Made by a program: the position numbers and the translations under genes. The notes beneath the pieces were generated by a model. That model was not told the origin of the DNA. It made no database searches and was given only the letters and a program-made list of their open reading frames with translations. Positions 6,741 to 14,425 of a stretch of DNA of 21,175 nucleotides are shown here, in pieces (the stretch's first letter is position 1; each line of letters begins with the position of its first letter). This DNA comes from a virus, in IMG/VR virus record IMGVR_UViG_3300033146_002265, positions 1 through 21,175 of that record. One strand, given 5' to 3'.

Positions 6741-6765
6741 CAGATCTTAATATATGTGATATAAT
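6737..6765 (+). promoter_or_regulatory. Perfect-consensus sigma70 promoter for gp55 (TTGACA-17-TATAAT)
   Basis: Both hexamers are exact (TTGACA 6737-6742, TATAAT 6760-6765) with the optimal 17-base spacer. The -35 overlaps the uvsW stop codon. Transcription would start near 6772, about 15 bases before the gp55 ATG and right at its ribosome binding site (TGGAG). Confidence 0.9.
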
Positions 6766-6786
6766 TAAATTAAACTGGAGAATCTA

Positions 6787-7344
6787 ATGGCTAAAAAGAA
6801 AACAGAACATTATGTTAATAATAGAGAATTTACTGGGGCTATGACCGACTGGATAATTCTATTAAATAAAACAAAGAAAGAAGCAGAAGAGCAGGACATC
6901 GAATATATTAGGCCAAAACTAACCGAGTATATAGCATCCTGTTTCTTAAAGATCGCAACAAAATACGCCTCCCGTCCGAATTTTTCTGGATACACATATA
7001 AAGAAGATATGATTGGCGAAGCAGTGTACATCTGCCTGCGTTACGCGCATAACTTTAACCCAGAAAAATCTAACAACGCTTTTTCCTATTTCACTCAATA
7101 TTGCCATAACACTTTTATTCAATTCATAGGAAAGGAAAAGAAATTCGCTGATTTTAAATTTGAGCTCGTAAAAGACGCTGAGCCAAAATTAGCCAAGAAT
7201 GACTTTAAGAACATAACTTTATTCGACGAAGATAATACTGGCATAGAAGATCTAGAAAAGCAAGAAGAAGAAATTATTGCTGCTCACGTTATTCCTGTAC
7301 AAGACATCATAAAAGAAGAAACAAATGACAAAATTCGAAAATAA
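6787..7344 (+). CDS. 55: RNA polymerase sigma factor for late transcription (gp55)
   Basis: gp55 is the small divergent sigma factor that directs host core polymerase to TATAAATA late promoters, with gp33 and the gp45 clamp as co-activators. At 185 aa it equals T4 gp55 in length. Matching blocks: YVNNREF (9-15; T4 YVNNKEL), NFSGYTYKEDMIGEAV (65-80; T4 NFSGYTQSWKQEMIADGI) and NFNPEKSNNAFSYFTQ (89-104; T4 NFDETKYKNPHAYITQ), the last two being the sigma region 2 core-binding and -10-recognition part. It has its own consensus promoter, and its end overlaps the gp47 start by 20 bases. Five intergenic late boxes in the window are its probable targets. Confidence 0.95.
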   Translation: MAKKKTEHYVNNREFTGAMTDWIILLNKTKKEAEEQDIEYIRPKLTEYIASCFLKIATKYASRPNFSGYTYKEDMIGEAVYICLRYAHNFNPEKSNNAFSYFTQYCHNTFIQFIGKEKKFADFKFELVKDAEPKLAKNDFKNITLFDEDNTGIEDLEKQEEEIIAAHVIPVQDIIKEETNDKIRK

Positions 7345-8461
7345 TGCACCAATTCCGTTCATTAGCGACACACATTTTGGATCTAAATCGTTTAATAAAA
7401 TTGTTTTTAATAATATGCTTCTTTTCTTCGAGGAACAGTTTTTTCCTTGGTGTCTTAAGCATAACGTTAAACATGTTTTCCATCTAGGGGATTTAGTACA
7501 TAATAGAAACATGATTGACCTCTGGATAAATCAGCAAATTAAAACGAGATTTTTCCAGTGGTTTGAAGATAATGATATTACTCTCCACGTGCTTGTTGGA
7601 AATCATGATCTTTATTATAAGACTGCTATGGAGTTTAATTATTTAGCAGAAAATACTAAAGAATTTAAAAACATCGAAATTTACGATAAACAAGAGAAAA
7701 TTCATGTCGGTAAATACTCGTTCTTGATGATTCCCTGGGTGCTTAATAACTCGAATTTCAAATTTAAACATGATGCTGATATTTGCTGTGGTCACTTTGA
7801 GACTATAGGTTTTAAAATGACTCCCCAACAGTACGCTGATGATGGATTCGACATTAAAGCTTTTGAAAATTTTAAGCACGTTTTCTCTGGTCACTTCCAC
7901 GTTAAATCTCATAAGAAAAATGTGTATTATATTGGAACTCAGTATCCGATTACTTGGAACGATTATGGCGAAACCAAAGGATTTTATGTTTTAGAAGAAG
8001 ATTTTAAAGTAAAATATGTAGAAAATAAGGTTAGTGGCAAATTTATTAAATTATTTTATAATGAGATCGGTTCTCAGCAGAAGATTGAAGTTGGTGGAAT
8101 TAAGAAAAGAACCATCCAAGAAATAACGCAAGAAGAAGCGGTGAAAATAGCTTCTGAGAATTATTGTAGACTTTACACGAGAAATGTTGAGCACCAAATT
8201 TTATGCGACACGTTTAGTCAATCTCTAGAACGAGTTTCAAGAGATAACTATAAGATAGAAATAGTCGACACGAATGAAGTTATTGAGTCTCTGAACATCT
8301 CTGAAATTGAAGAACAGATAGAGGAAGAAGAGGACACTTTAACTATCGTATCAACTTATCTTAACGGTATGACTTTTGAAGAGGACGTTGATAAAACTTA
8401 TTTAATTAATATGTTTGAAGATCTTTATAAAGAAAGTTCAGAACGGGTTATTGAAGAATGA
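7325..8461 (+). CDS. 47: Recombination endonuclease subunit, Mre11/SbcD-like (gp47)
   Basis: The metallophosphoesterase nuclease subunit which, with gp46, resects DNA ends for recombination-dependent replication. Length is 378 aa against 339 in T4. The two-metal motifs are present: DTHFG (15-19), GDLVHNRN (55-62), GNHDLYYK (92-99), the CGHFE motif with His157 and GHFH (189-192). The sequence after about residue 230 is a variable C-terminal domain ending in an acidic stretch that should contact gp46. The start lies inside gp55 with only a weak SD, so it is probably translated by coupling. The stop overlaps the gp46 start (ATGA). Confidence 0.96.
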   Translation: MTKFENNAPIPFISDTHFGSKSFNKIVFNNMLLFFEEQFFPWCLKHNVKHVFHLGDLVHNRNMIDLWINQQIKTRFFQWFEDNDITLHVLVGNHDLYYKTAMEFNYLAENTKEFKNIEIYDKQEKIHVGKYSFLMIPWVLNNSNFKFKHDADICCGHFETIGFKMTPQQYADDGFDIKAFENFKHVFSGHFHVKSHKKNVYYIGTQYPITWNDYGETKGFYVLEEDFKVKYVENKVSGKFIKLFYNEIGSQQKIEVGGIKKRTIQEITQEEAVKIASENYCRLYTRNVEHQILCDTFSQSLERVSRDNYKIEIVDTNEVIESLNISEIEEQIEEEEDTLTIVSTYLNGMTFEEDVDKTYLINMFEDLYKESSERVIEE

Positions 8462-10194
8462 TTGAATTTGAAAAAATAGAATTTCGCAATTTTTTATCAT
8501 ATGGAAATACACCAACCACTTGGGAATTCGCTCCCGGAGTGATAACTAGGATTGCTGGTGAAAACGGGGCCGGTAAATCCTCATGTGTCGTTGATGTGCT
8601 TTATTTTGGCTTATTTGGTAAAACATATCGCAAACAAAAAATGGAACAAATAGTTAACTGGGTGAATCGAAAAAATTTAGAAGTAACTGTTTGGTTCACG
8701 ATTAAATCCGACAAATATAGAATTGAGCGTGGTCTGAAGCCAAGCTTTCTAAGAGTCTATAAAGAAGAACAAGGTGATTATGAGCTGATACCAGTCATGT
8801 CATCAAGTAGAGATTATCAGAAAATTATCGAAGAAGATATTCTTCAAATGAACGAAAGCGTTTTTAATCAAACCGTTATTAAGTCAATGACTAAAAATCT
8901 GTCGTTCATGAATTTAAGTAAACGCGAAAAACGTGACGTGGTTGAGTCTATTCTTGGTATTGAAGTGTTCACTCACATGAACTATTTAACTAAGCATAAA
9001 TTATACGATCTTAAATCTGAGATCGAGGTGATGATAGAGAAAATCACAGCAAATAAAAGCTTAATTTTCGCAGAACAAAATAATCTAGAGTCTCTAAAAT
9101 TAATTAGAGAAAAAGTTAAAGTTGAGTCAGCTAATAGAGTGGCCGACCTAAATAAGTCGATTGAAGAAGCAGAAGAAAAATATAAAGATTTTTTCCAAGC
9201 ATCCAAAAAATTAAAGAAGTACTTAGTCAAAGAAAAAGATTTAAAGTCTGAGATAAAAAAGATCAACGACTTATTAAATTTACAGAAGAAGGCTAAGAAA
9301 GAGTTAGAAACTGACATTTTATTCTCAGATAGAAAAATTAAAATGTTTGAAGAGACATGTCCAGGGTGTCCAAAAATTAAAGAAATGAAACATGATGATT
9401 CTTTGGTGAAAAAGAAAGCTCAAATTAGAGTACTGGATTTAGAGATTGATTCTTATAAAGATCAACAAGAAGAGCTAAAGAATTCGCTTAATAAAACTCA
9501 AAAATTGTTGGTTAATGAAACGTTCGTTAATAATTCGCTTAATAGTTTAAAAAATGAAATCATAAAACTCCGAGCAGATATCGATAAAACAAAAGAGGCA
9601 AAAGAACTTATTCTTATTGATGAAACTAATCTAAAGAAACTTTTAAAACAAAGAGCTACTTTAGATCGTAAGTATGATAAGTTGAATAAAGCTAAACGCC
9701 ACTTGATTATAATGAAATCTCTTCTATCTGATGATGGAATAAAGACTTTTATAATTAAAAGATATTTACCACATATTAATAAATTATTAAATACTTATTT
9801 ACAGAAATTTAATACTAATATTCTGTTTTACTTTGATGCTGAGTTTAATGACGTGATTGGTTCTCGTTATAAGGAGGGATCAAGTTATAATTGTTTCTCT
9901 GAAGGCCAAAAGCGTAGAATTGATTTATCGGTGCTTTTCACTTTCATCGATTTCAGTCAAATGAAAAACAGAAAATCCAATACTAACTTATTGGTTCTTG
10001 ATGAGATCACGACTGGCGTTGATTTGTTCGGAGAAAATATTCTGTTTGATATTCTAAAGGATATTTCTGTTAAGGAAAACAAAGAGATCATCACCATCAG
10101 TCACTCTGGAAATATTGACCCTGAGAAAATCGATAGATTGTTCGAGGTTAGCACTGTTAATGGATTTTCAGAGATAGAATTAATAGAATCTTAA
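8458..10194 (+). CDS. 46: Recombination endonuclease subunit, Rad50/SbcC-like ATPase (gp46)
   Basis: The ABC-type ATPase partner of gp47. The 578-residue product (T4: 560) shows Walker A GENGAGKSS (34-42), a long coiled coil from about 180 to 420 interrupted by a zinc hook CPGC (301-304), the ABC signature SEGQKRRIDLS (481-491), Walker B LLVLDE (511-516) and an H-loop ISHSG near the C-terminus. The hook joins two complexes by a shared zinc. It overlaps the gp47 stop by four bases. A late-type promoter box begins 5 bases after its stop. Confidence 0.97.
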   Translation: MIEFEKIEFRNFLSYGNTPTTWEFAPGVITRIAGENGAGKSSCVVDVLYFGLFGKTYRKQKMEQIVNWVNRKNLEVTVWFTIKSDKYRIERGLKPSFLRVYKEEQGDYELIPVMSSSRDYQKIIEEDILQMNESVFNQTVIKSMTKNLSFMNLSKREKRDVVESILGIEVFTHMNYLTKHKLYDLKSEIEVMIEKITANKSLIFAEQNNLESLKLIREKVKVESANRVADLNKSIEEAEEKYKDFFQASKKLKKYLVKEKDLKSEIKKINDLLNLQKKAKKELETDILFSDRKIKMFEETCPGCPKIKEMKHDDSLVKKKAQIRVLDLEIDSYKDQQEELKNSLNKTQKLLVNETFVNNSLNSLKNEIIKLRADIDKTKEAKELILIDETNLKKLLKQRATLDRKYDKLNKAKRHLIIMKSLLSDDGIKTFIIKRYLPHINKLLNTYLQKFNTNILFYFDAEFNDVIGSRYKEGSSYNCFSEGQKRRIDLSVLFTFIDFSQMKNRKSNTNLLVLDEITTGVDLFGENILFDILKDISVKENKEIITISHSGNIDPEKIDRLFEVSTVNGFSEIELIES

Positions 10195-10198
10195 TCTA

Positions 10199-10206
10199 TA
10201 TAAATA
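10199..10206 (+). promoter_or_regulatory. T4-type late promoter (TATAAATA) after gp46
   Basis: An exact TATAAATA box in the 31-base gap, 20 bases before the start at 10226. It would give late transcription of the two small unknown genes and possibly uvsX. Confidence 0.65.
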
Positions 10207-10225
10207 TAATAGTTAGGAGTACTAC

Positions 10226-10453
10226 ATGTCTAAAGCACACGAAAGATATTTTCGAAGATTGTCAAGAAGAGCCAAAATCCCAGCAAAAGAAGTGTCCAAA
10301 GTATGGGATGATTTTACTACGAAATTGATAGATGAAGGATTTAAACAAAATGATCCTAAATTTATCCAGATACTAAATTCTCGTGTGCGTGTGGAATTAG
10401 AAATAGAATCTAACAATATTTGTCTAGATAAATTTAAGAAATTTTTGAAATAG
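10226..10453 (+). CDS. Hypothetical small basic protein
   Basis: A 75-residue, helix-rich protein, Lys/Arg-rich at both ends, that I cannot assign. The middle (about 27-55, VWDDFTTKLIDEGFKQNDPKF) looks like an amphipathic helical bundle. GGAG precedes the ATG by about 8 bases and a late promoter lies just upstream. It sits between gp46 and uvsX, 10 bases before another small gene. T4 has unassigned small genes next to 46, but I see no specific match. Confidence 0.75.
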   Translation: MSKAHERYFRRLSRRAKIPAKEVSKVWDDFTTKLIDEGFKQNDPKFIQILNSRVRVELEIESNNICLDKFKKFLK

Positions 10454-10463
10454 GAGAATCATT

Positions 10464-10703
10464 ATGGCGTTAGCTATAAAAATATTAGGTTATGACACTA
10501 TTTGGAATGCAACTATTAGCGCTCCAGATGCTTTAGGTAATGTCACTGTTTCTGGTGAGACGCGCCAAACAAATCCAAATCTGGAACATGCTAACACAGC
10601 AGCTCCTTATTCTGAAGATGTTGCGGCGGATTTTCCTCCAGTAGCACATCCTGTGGAAGTAACAGTTAATCCATCTAGAATTCAAGAATCAGCTACTTAT
10701 TAA
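10464..10703 (+). CDS. Hypothetical 79-residue protein
   Basis: No recognisable family. Composition differs from the neighbours: few charged residues, many Ala, Thr, Val, Pro and Asn, and a predicted beta-rich N-terminal half. No Cys, no membrane segment. GGAG lies 8 bases before the ATG. It lies downstream of a late-type promoter, so a structural or virion-associated role is possible but unproven. Confidence 0.7.
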   Translation: MALAIKILGYDTIWNATISAPDALGNVTVSGETRQTNPNLEHANTAAPYSEDVAADFPPVAHPVEVTVNPSRIQESATY

Positions 10704-10788
10704 TTTCACTCAATAAAGAGTGACTTTCCATTGCCACCAGTACCCACGCAATTCTGCACAGGGGAATTAGGCACAAAAGGAGAACAAT
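10704..10788 (+). other. Gap upstream of uvsX with a small hairpin
   Basis: An 85-base gap. A 6-bp stem TCACTC/GAGTGA with an AATAAA loop lies at 10706-10723, just after the preceding stop, with no T tract behind it. No clear promoter is seen; AAAGGAG at the end serves uvsX. Confidence 0.4.
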
Positions 10789-11922
10789 ATGGCTAAATCA
10801 ATGCGTGAGCGCATGCTCGCGTCGTCCAAAAGTCCTTACGCTGGATTTTTTGATGACGAAGACTATGGTAAAATTCGTGATTATATTGACATGGGAGCAA
10901 TTATTCTTAACGCTCAGTGTTCAGCAGATCCAAGAAAAGGCGTACCATCCGGCAGAGTTATTCAAATGGCCGGTCCAGAATCAAGCGGAAAAACTTTCGT
11001 TTGCCTAGAAACTGTTAAGAACGCTCAAAAAGATGGGTATTTCATTATCTACTATGACTCTGAGTCAGCCAACGACGCTGAGTCAATGGGAAGCCGTGGA
11101 GTTGATTTATCTCAACTCATGTACGTGCCTATTGCTACAGTTGAAGAATTAACCACATCTATACTAAATATCTTAGATGAATTATCAAAAGACGATCGCG
11201 TGATGATTGTTGTTGATTCACTTGGAAATTTATCTTCTACGAAAGAACTTCAAGATTCAACTGATGGAAAAGGTACGAGAGATATGACTCGTGCCCAAAA
11301 ACTCAAAGCTCTTTTTAGAACTGTCACTGTTAAAGCGGGAGTATTAAATGTACCTATTATGGCTGTTAACCACGTTTACGCCACTATCGGCTCATTCTTC
11401 GGCGGGAGTACTGTTGCTGGTGGGTCTGGTCCTGCTTATGCCAATTCCTGTACTTTAGAACTCACTAAAGCCCAACTAAAGAAGGGCGATGCTGTTGTTG
11501 GTGGTATATTTACCTCCAAAGCTACTAAAAATCGTTTGGCTCGTGAAAAAACCAAAGTTAAATTTAAAATCAGTTTTGAAAACGGCATCTGTAGATATTC
11601 TGGATTGGATATCTTAGCAGAAACGACAGGTTGGTTAATTCTTCCAGAACGAGCTCGTTCTTACCGTGTGAATATTGGTGGTCAAATCCCGAAAGAGTGT
11701 CAAGGTAAAACAAAAGATGCCAAGGATGCTAAAAAACTCTGGCTCGACACGCTTCCACAAGTATCAAAATCTACGATCGAAGATGGAATTGATGCTGAGT
11801 TCTGGGAAGACTTCTTGGATAAAGGTTTTGAGAAGGTGCTCTGTTCTACGTTCGAATATGGGGCGAATGAACTTGTTCTTGATTTATCAGGAGAAATCCC
11901 AGAAGATATCGATGATGATTAA
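10789..11922 (+). CDS. uvsX: RecA-like strand-exchange recombinase (UvsX)
   Basis: UvsX coats single-stranded DNA with help from UvsY and performs strand invasion to start replication forks. The 377-residue product (T4: 391) has the RecA core: Walker A AGPESSGKT (61-69), the Glu/Asp-containing segment IIYYDSESAND (86-96), Walker B MIVVDSLGN (139-147), a Gly/Ser-rich loop GSFFGGSTVAGGSG (about 201-214, DNA-binding loop 2 region) and an acidic C-terminus (DLSGEIPEDIDDD), as in RecA-family regulatory tails. The Walker A is RecA-like rather than the divergent T4 form. AAAGGAG precedes the ATG. Confidence 0.96.
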   Translation: MAKSMRERMLASSKSPYAGFFDDEDYGKIRDYIDMGAIILNAQCSADPRKGVPSGRVIQMAGPESSGKTFVCLETVKNAQKDGYFIIYYDSESANDAESMGSRGVDLSQLMYVPIATVEELTTSILNILDELSKDDRVMIVVDSLGNLSSTKELQDSTDGKGTRDMTRAQKLKALFRTVTVKAGVLNVPIMAVNHVYATIGSFFGGSTVAGGSGPAYANSCTLELTKAQLKKGDAVVGGIFTSKATKNRLAREKTKVKFKISFENGICRYSGLDILAETTGWLILPERARSYRVNIGGQIPKECQGKTKDAKDAKKLWLDTLPQVSKSTIEDGIDAEFWEDFLDKGFEKVLCSTFEYGANELVLDLSGEIPEDIDDD

Positions 11923-11944
11923 TGATTTTTAATAGAAATAACCA

Positions 11945-11972
11945 TTGACGAGAGATGAATCCGGTATATAAT
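11945..11972 (+). promoter_or_regulatory. Sigma70-type promoter for gp41 helicase (TTGACG-16-TATAAT)
   Basis: The -35 TTGACG (11945-11950) and perfect -10 TATAAT (11967-11972), 16 bases apart, lie in the 76-base gap after uvsX. Transcription would begin about 20 bases before the TTG start of the helicase gene. Confidence 0.8.
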
Positions 11973-11998
11973 TAACTAATAAACGAACGGAGAATTCA

Positions 11999-13393
11999 TT
12001 GGAATCGATAAGTATTTTTAATGGGCTGTTAACTCAGCCCTCTTTTTATAGATCTGTTATAGCGCACCTTGACGATGACTTGTTCGATGGCGCTGAAAAG
12101 ATAGTGTTTAATAAGATTAAAAGCTATTCTACAGAATATAATAAACAAGCTTCAGCTGCGGATCTACAGTTGCTCCTGAAAAATGACATGGATCTTACTG
12201 AAGGTGAGACTCAAGAAGCTCTTGAGCTAGTAAATATAGCGAAAAATTTAGAGCAGATCGACGAAGATCTTCTCTTTAATGAGACAGAAAAGTTCGCCCA
12301 AGATAGATCTTTTGAGAATGTACTAAAACAAGCAGTCGATACGGTAGTTAACGAAAAAGATGCGTCAGCTACCAAAGGTCTCTTACCTGAGTTATTTCGT
12401 AACGCTTTATCAATATCATTCACAACCACTCTTGGTCATGATTATTTTAGAGATGCGCCTGATCGATATGAATATTACACAAGCGAAGAAGAAATAATTA
12501 AGATAGATGTTGAAGCTCTAAATAAAATGCTAAACGGTGGCTTTCGTCGAAAGACCATTTCTGTTTATCTTGGTAGAACTAACATCGGTAAAACACTATT
12601 TCTATGTCATCATGCGACGGCATTAATGGAATTAGGTTATAATGTACTTTACGTTTCTGGGGAAATGGATGAAAATCTAATTGCTCAGCGTGTTGATGCT
12701 AATATTCTAAATATGAGCATGGACGATTTTAATACTGAACTTGAGAAAAAACCATATCTAAGTAAAATTAGAGATATCTATGGTAAAGTTCAAGGCAGAT
12801 TAAAAATTAAAGAGTACTCTGCCGGCGCTTGTAATGCTCTTCACCTGAAAAATCTTCTTCAAGAATATAAACTGAAAGACGATTTTGTCCCAGATGTTGT
12901 TATCTTAGATTATATCAATTTATTTAGTTCATTCCGTTTGCCAGCTGCAGCGATGAGTAATTCATATCTTTATGTGAAAAGCGTAGCTGAGGAAATGAGA
13001 GGGTTAGCTAGGGAATTTAATTTCGCATGTATCTCAGCAACACAAACAAATAGGTCCGGGGCTGATGCTGGGGATTCTACTGACATGAGCGATACTGCTG
13101 ATTCTTACGGTTTACCAATGACTGTTGATGGTCTTTATGCTATCATTCAGAACGAAGAACTATTTAAACTCAACAAGTATTTAACCAAAGTACTAAAATC
13201 TAGATTCGGCGATAACATTAACGAAATTTATACTCTTGGTGTTGAGCGCAGTCACATGAGACTGAAAGACGTAGAAGAATCTGAACAAGAACTCCCGCAA
13301 CACATTAAAGACCAATTAGAATATCAAGCGCAAAAAGATAAAAAGAAGAAAGATATGGAAGCAATCGAAGACATCGGAATATCATTTGACTAA
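11999..13393 (+). CDS. 41: Replicative DNA helicase, DnaB-like (gp41)
   Basis: The hexameric 5'-3' helicase of the phage fork, partner of the gp61 primase. The 464-residue product (T4: 475) has an N-terminal helical domain (1-135) and a RecA-like motor: Walker A GRTNIGKTL (192-200), the segment VLYVSGEMDE (216-225), Walker B VVILDYINL (300-308), and SATQTNRSG at about 346-354. The C-terminus is acidic/lysine-rich. The start is an unusual TTG, supported by GGAG 6 bases upstream and by the absence of an in-frame ATG near it. A promoter lies just upstream; no gp59 loader gene is seen nearby. Confidence 0.95.
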   Translation: MESISIFNGLLTQPSFYRSVIAHLDDDLFDGAEKIVFNKIKSYSTEYNKQASAADLQLLLKNDMDLTEGETQEALELVNIAKNLEQIDEDLLFNETEKFAQDRSFENVLKQAVDTVVNEKDASATKGLLPELFRNALSISFTTTLGHDYFRDAPDRYEYYTSEEEIIKIDVEALNKMLNGGFRRKTISVYLGRTNIGKTLFLCHHATALMELGYNVLYVSGEMDENLIAQRVDANILNMSMDDFNTELEKKPYLSKIRDIYGKVQGRLKIKEYSAGACNALHLKNLLQEYKLKDDFVPDVVILDYINLFSSFRLPAAAMSNSYLYVKSVAEEMRGLAREFNFACISATQTNRSGADAGDSTDMSDTADSYGLPMTVDGLYAIIQNEELFKLNKYLTKVLKSRFGDNINEIYTLGVERSHMRLKDVEESEQELPQHIKDQLEYQAQKDKKKKDMEAIEDIGISFD

Positions 13394-13404
13394 GCGAGGT
13401 TATT

Positions 13405-13890
13405 ATGCAGAGAGAAGAATCAATAAAATTATTTAATTATCTAATTAAAAACGGTATCGCTATCGGTTCTAGAGCTTGGGGAGGTTTCACCAAAGAATCT
13501 GATTTTGATCTGGTTTTTTCAGTAGAAAAATATGATTCTATTTTAGCAGAAATCTTTAAAAATAAAATCGATATTAGAATCGATCCAGTTGGTGGCTCTT
13601 CCGGACATCATGAAGATAATACTATGTTTAATATTTTTAATGATAAACTGTATTTCCACGATGGTCTTGTTATTAATGTCTTGACTTATAAGGAAGAAGA
13701 TATTCCTAAGATAGTGGAATTAAATAAAATCATCTATGGTTTCAGAGATACCACTATCTATGAAAAAATGGCGAAAAATAAAACCATGAGAATTAATATC
13801 GTTGAAGCACTGTTAAATGCGCTCTTCCAACCGGAAGAAAGAGAAATTGAGACACCAACCGATTTCCATGACGATGATTTTCCATTTTAA
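13405..13890 (+). CDS. Minimal nucleotidyltransferase-like protein (Pol beta superfamily)
   Basis: A 161-residue protein with the core signature of the DNA polymerase beta-like nucleotidyltransferase superfamily: GSRAWGG (21-27) followed by ESDFDLVF (31-38), i.e. Gly-Ser plus an Asp-x-Asp metal pair at 33/35. A third candidate carboxylate is in KIDIRID (54-60). Such small enzymes transfer a nucleotide to a small molecule, RNA or protein; the acceptor cannot be told. The C-terminal half (75-140) is helical and could bind substrate; the tail DFHDDDFPF is acidic. AGCGAGG precedes the ATG. It follows the gp41 gene by 11 bases, so it is co-expressed with replication genes. Confidence 0.85.
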   Translation: MQREESIKLFNYLIKNGIAIGSRAWGGFTKESDFDLVFSVEKYDSILAEIFKNKIDIRIDPVGGSSGHHEDNTMFNIFNDKLYFHDGLVINVLTYKEEDIPKIVELNKIIYGFRDTTIYEKMAKNKTMRINIVEALLNALFQPEEREIETPTDFHDDDFPF

Positions 13891-13902
13891 GGAGAGAATA
13901 TT

Positions 13903-14109
13903 TTGGATCCAATAGAATTTGGCACAACAAAAAGAGACGCCTTTTGCCGAGGCTGCGATAAAGTGATTGTTAGAAACACAGAAAAAGTGTTTAAAACTTA
14001 TTCGTATAGAAATCGAGGGCAGTACATCTATATCTGTATGGACTGCATTAATAAATTTTTAACTTTAGTAGAAGAGGAGAATAAAAATGAGTCAACTGAC
14101 CCAACTTAA
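13903..14109 (+). CDS. Small zinc-ribbon-like protein
   Basis: A 68-residue protein with two CxxC knuckles, FCRGC (C15/C18) and ICMDC (C45/C48), spaced like a zinc ribbon. The specific function is unknown; nucleic acid or protein binding is typical of such folds. The start is TTG, supported by GGAGAG 6 bases upstream. Its end overlaps the next gene by 23 bases. Confidence 0.75.
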   Translation: MDPIEFGTTKRDAFCRGCDKVIVRNTEKVFKTYSYRNRGQYIYICMDCINKFLTLVEEENKNESTDPT

Positions 14110-14416
14110 ATGCCCGCAATGTGATGGTGAATTAGGGCTGAGAGAACGTTACGAAAGGCTTTTAGACCTGTTAGAATCCGGACTTATAGTATATAATGCT
14201 AATAACAAGTTCGAGGCTAACCAGCAAAATCCAGAACTTGCCGCCCATGTTATGGAAGCCTCGGTTCAAATGTACGATATTTTAGCAAAATACTGGAACG
14301 ATATTCCGGGTGATAACGTCCAAGAAAAAATTAATATGGTCGAGGAAAAACGTATTTACCAACGTGATGTAGATGGTAACGTTATTCCACAAGAAAAAAA
14401 TACTTTAATTCAATAA
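14087..14416 (+). CDS. Hypothetical protein with N-terminal CxxC
   Basis: A 109-residue protein starting with a short CPQC knuckle (residues 9-12) followed by helical sequence (ELGLRERYERLLDLLESGL, 15-33) and a polar C-terminus. One CxxC alone cannot hold a zinc fully, so it may dimerise, share the metal with a partner, or be a relic. The start lies inside the previous gene with a strong GAGGAG. Function unknown; it lies directly before RNase H. Confidence 0.75.
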   Translation: MSQLTQLKCPQCDGELGLRERYERLLDLLESGLIVYNANNKFEANQQNPELAAHVMEASVQMYDILAKYWNDIPGDNVQEKINMVEEKRIYQRDVDGNVIPQEKNTLIQ

Positions 14417-14425
14417 GGCTTTAGT

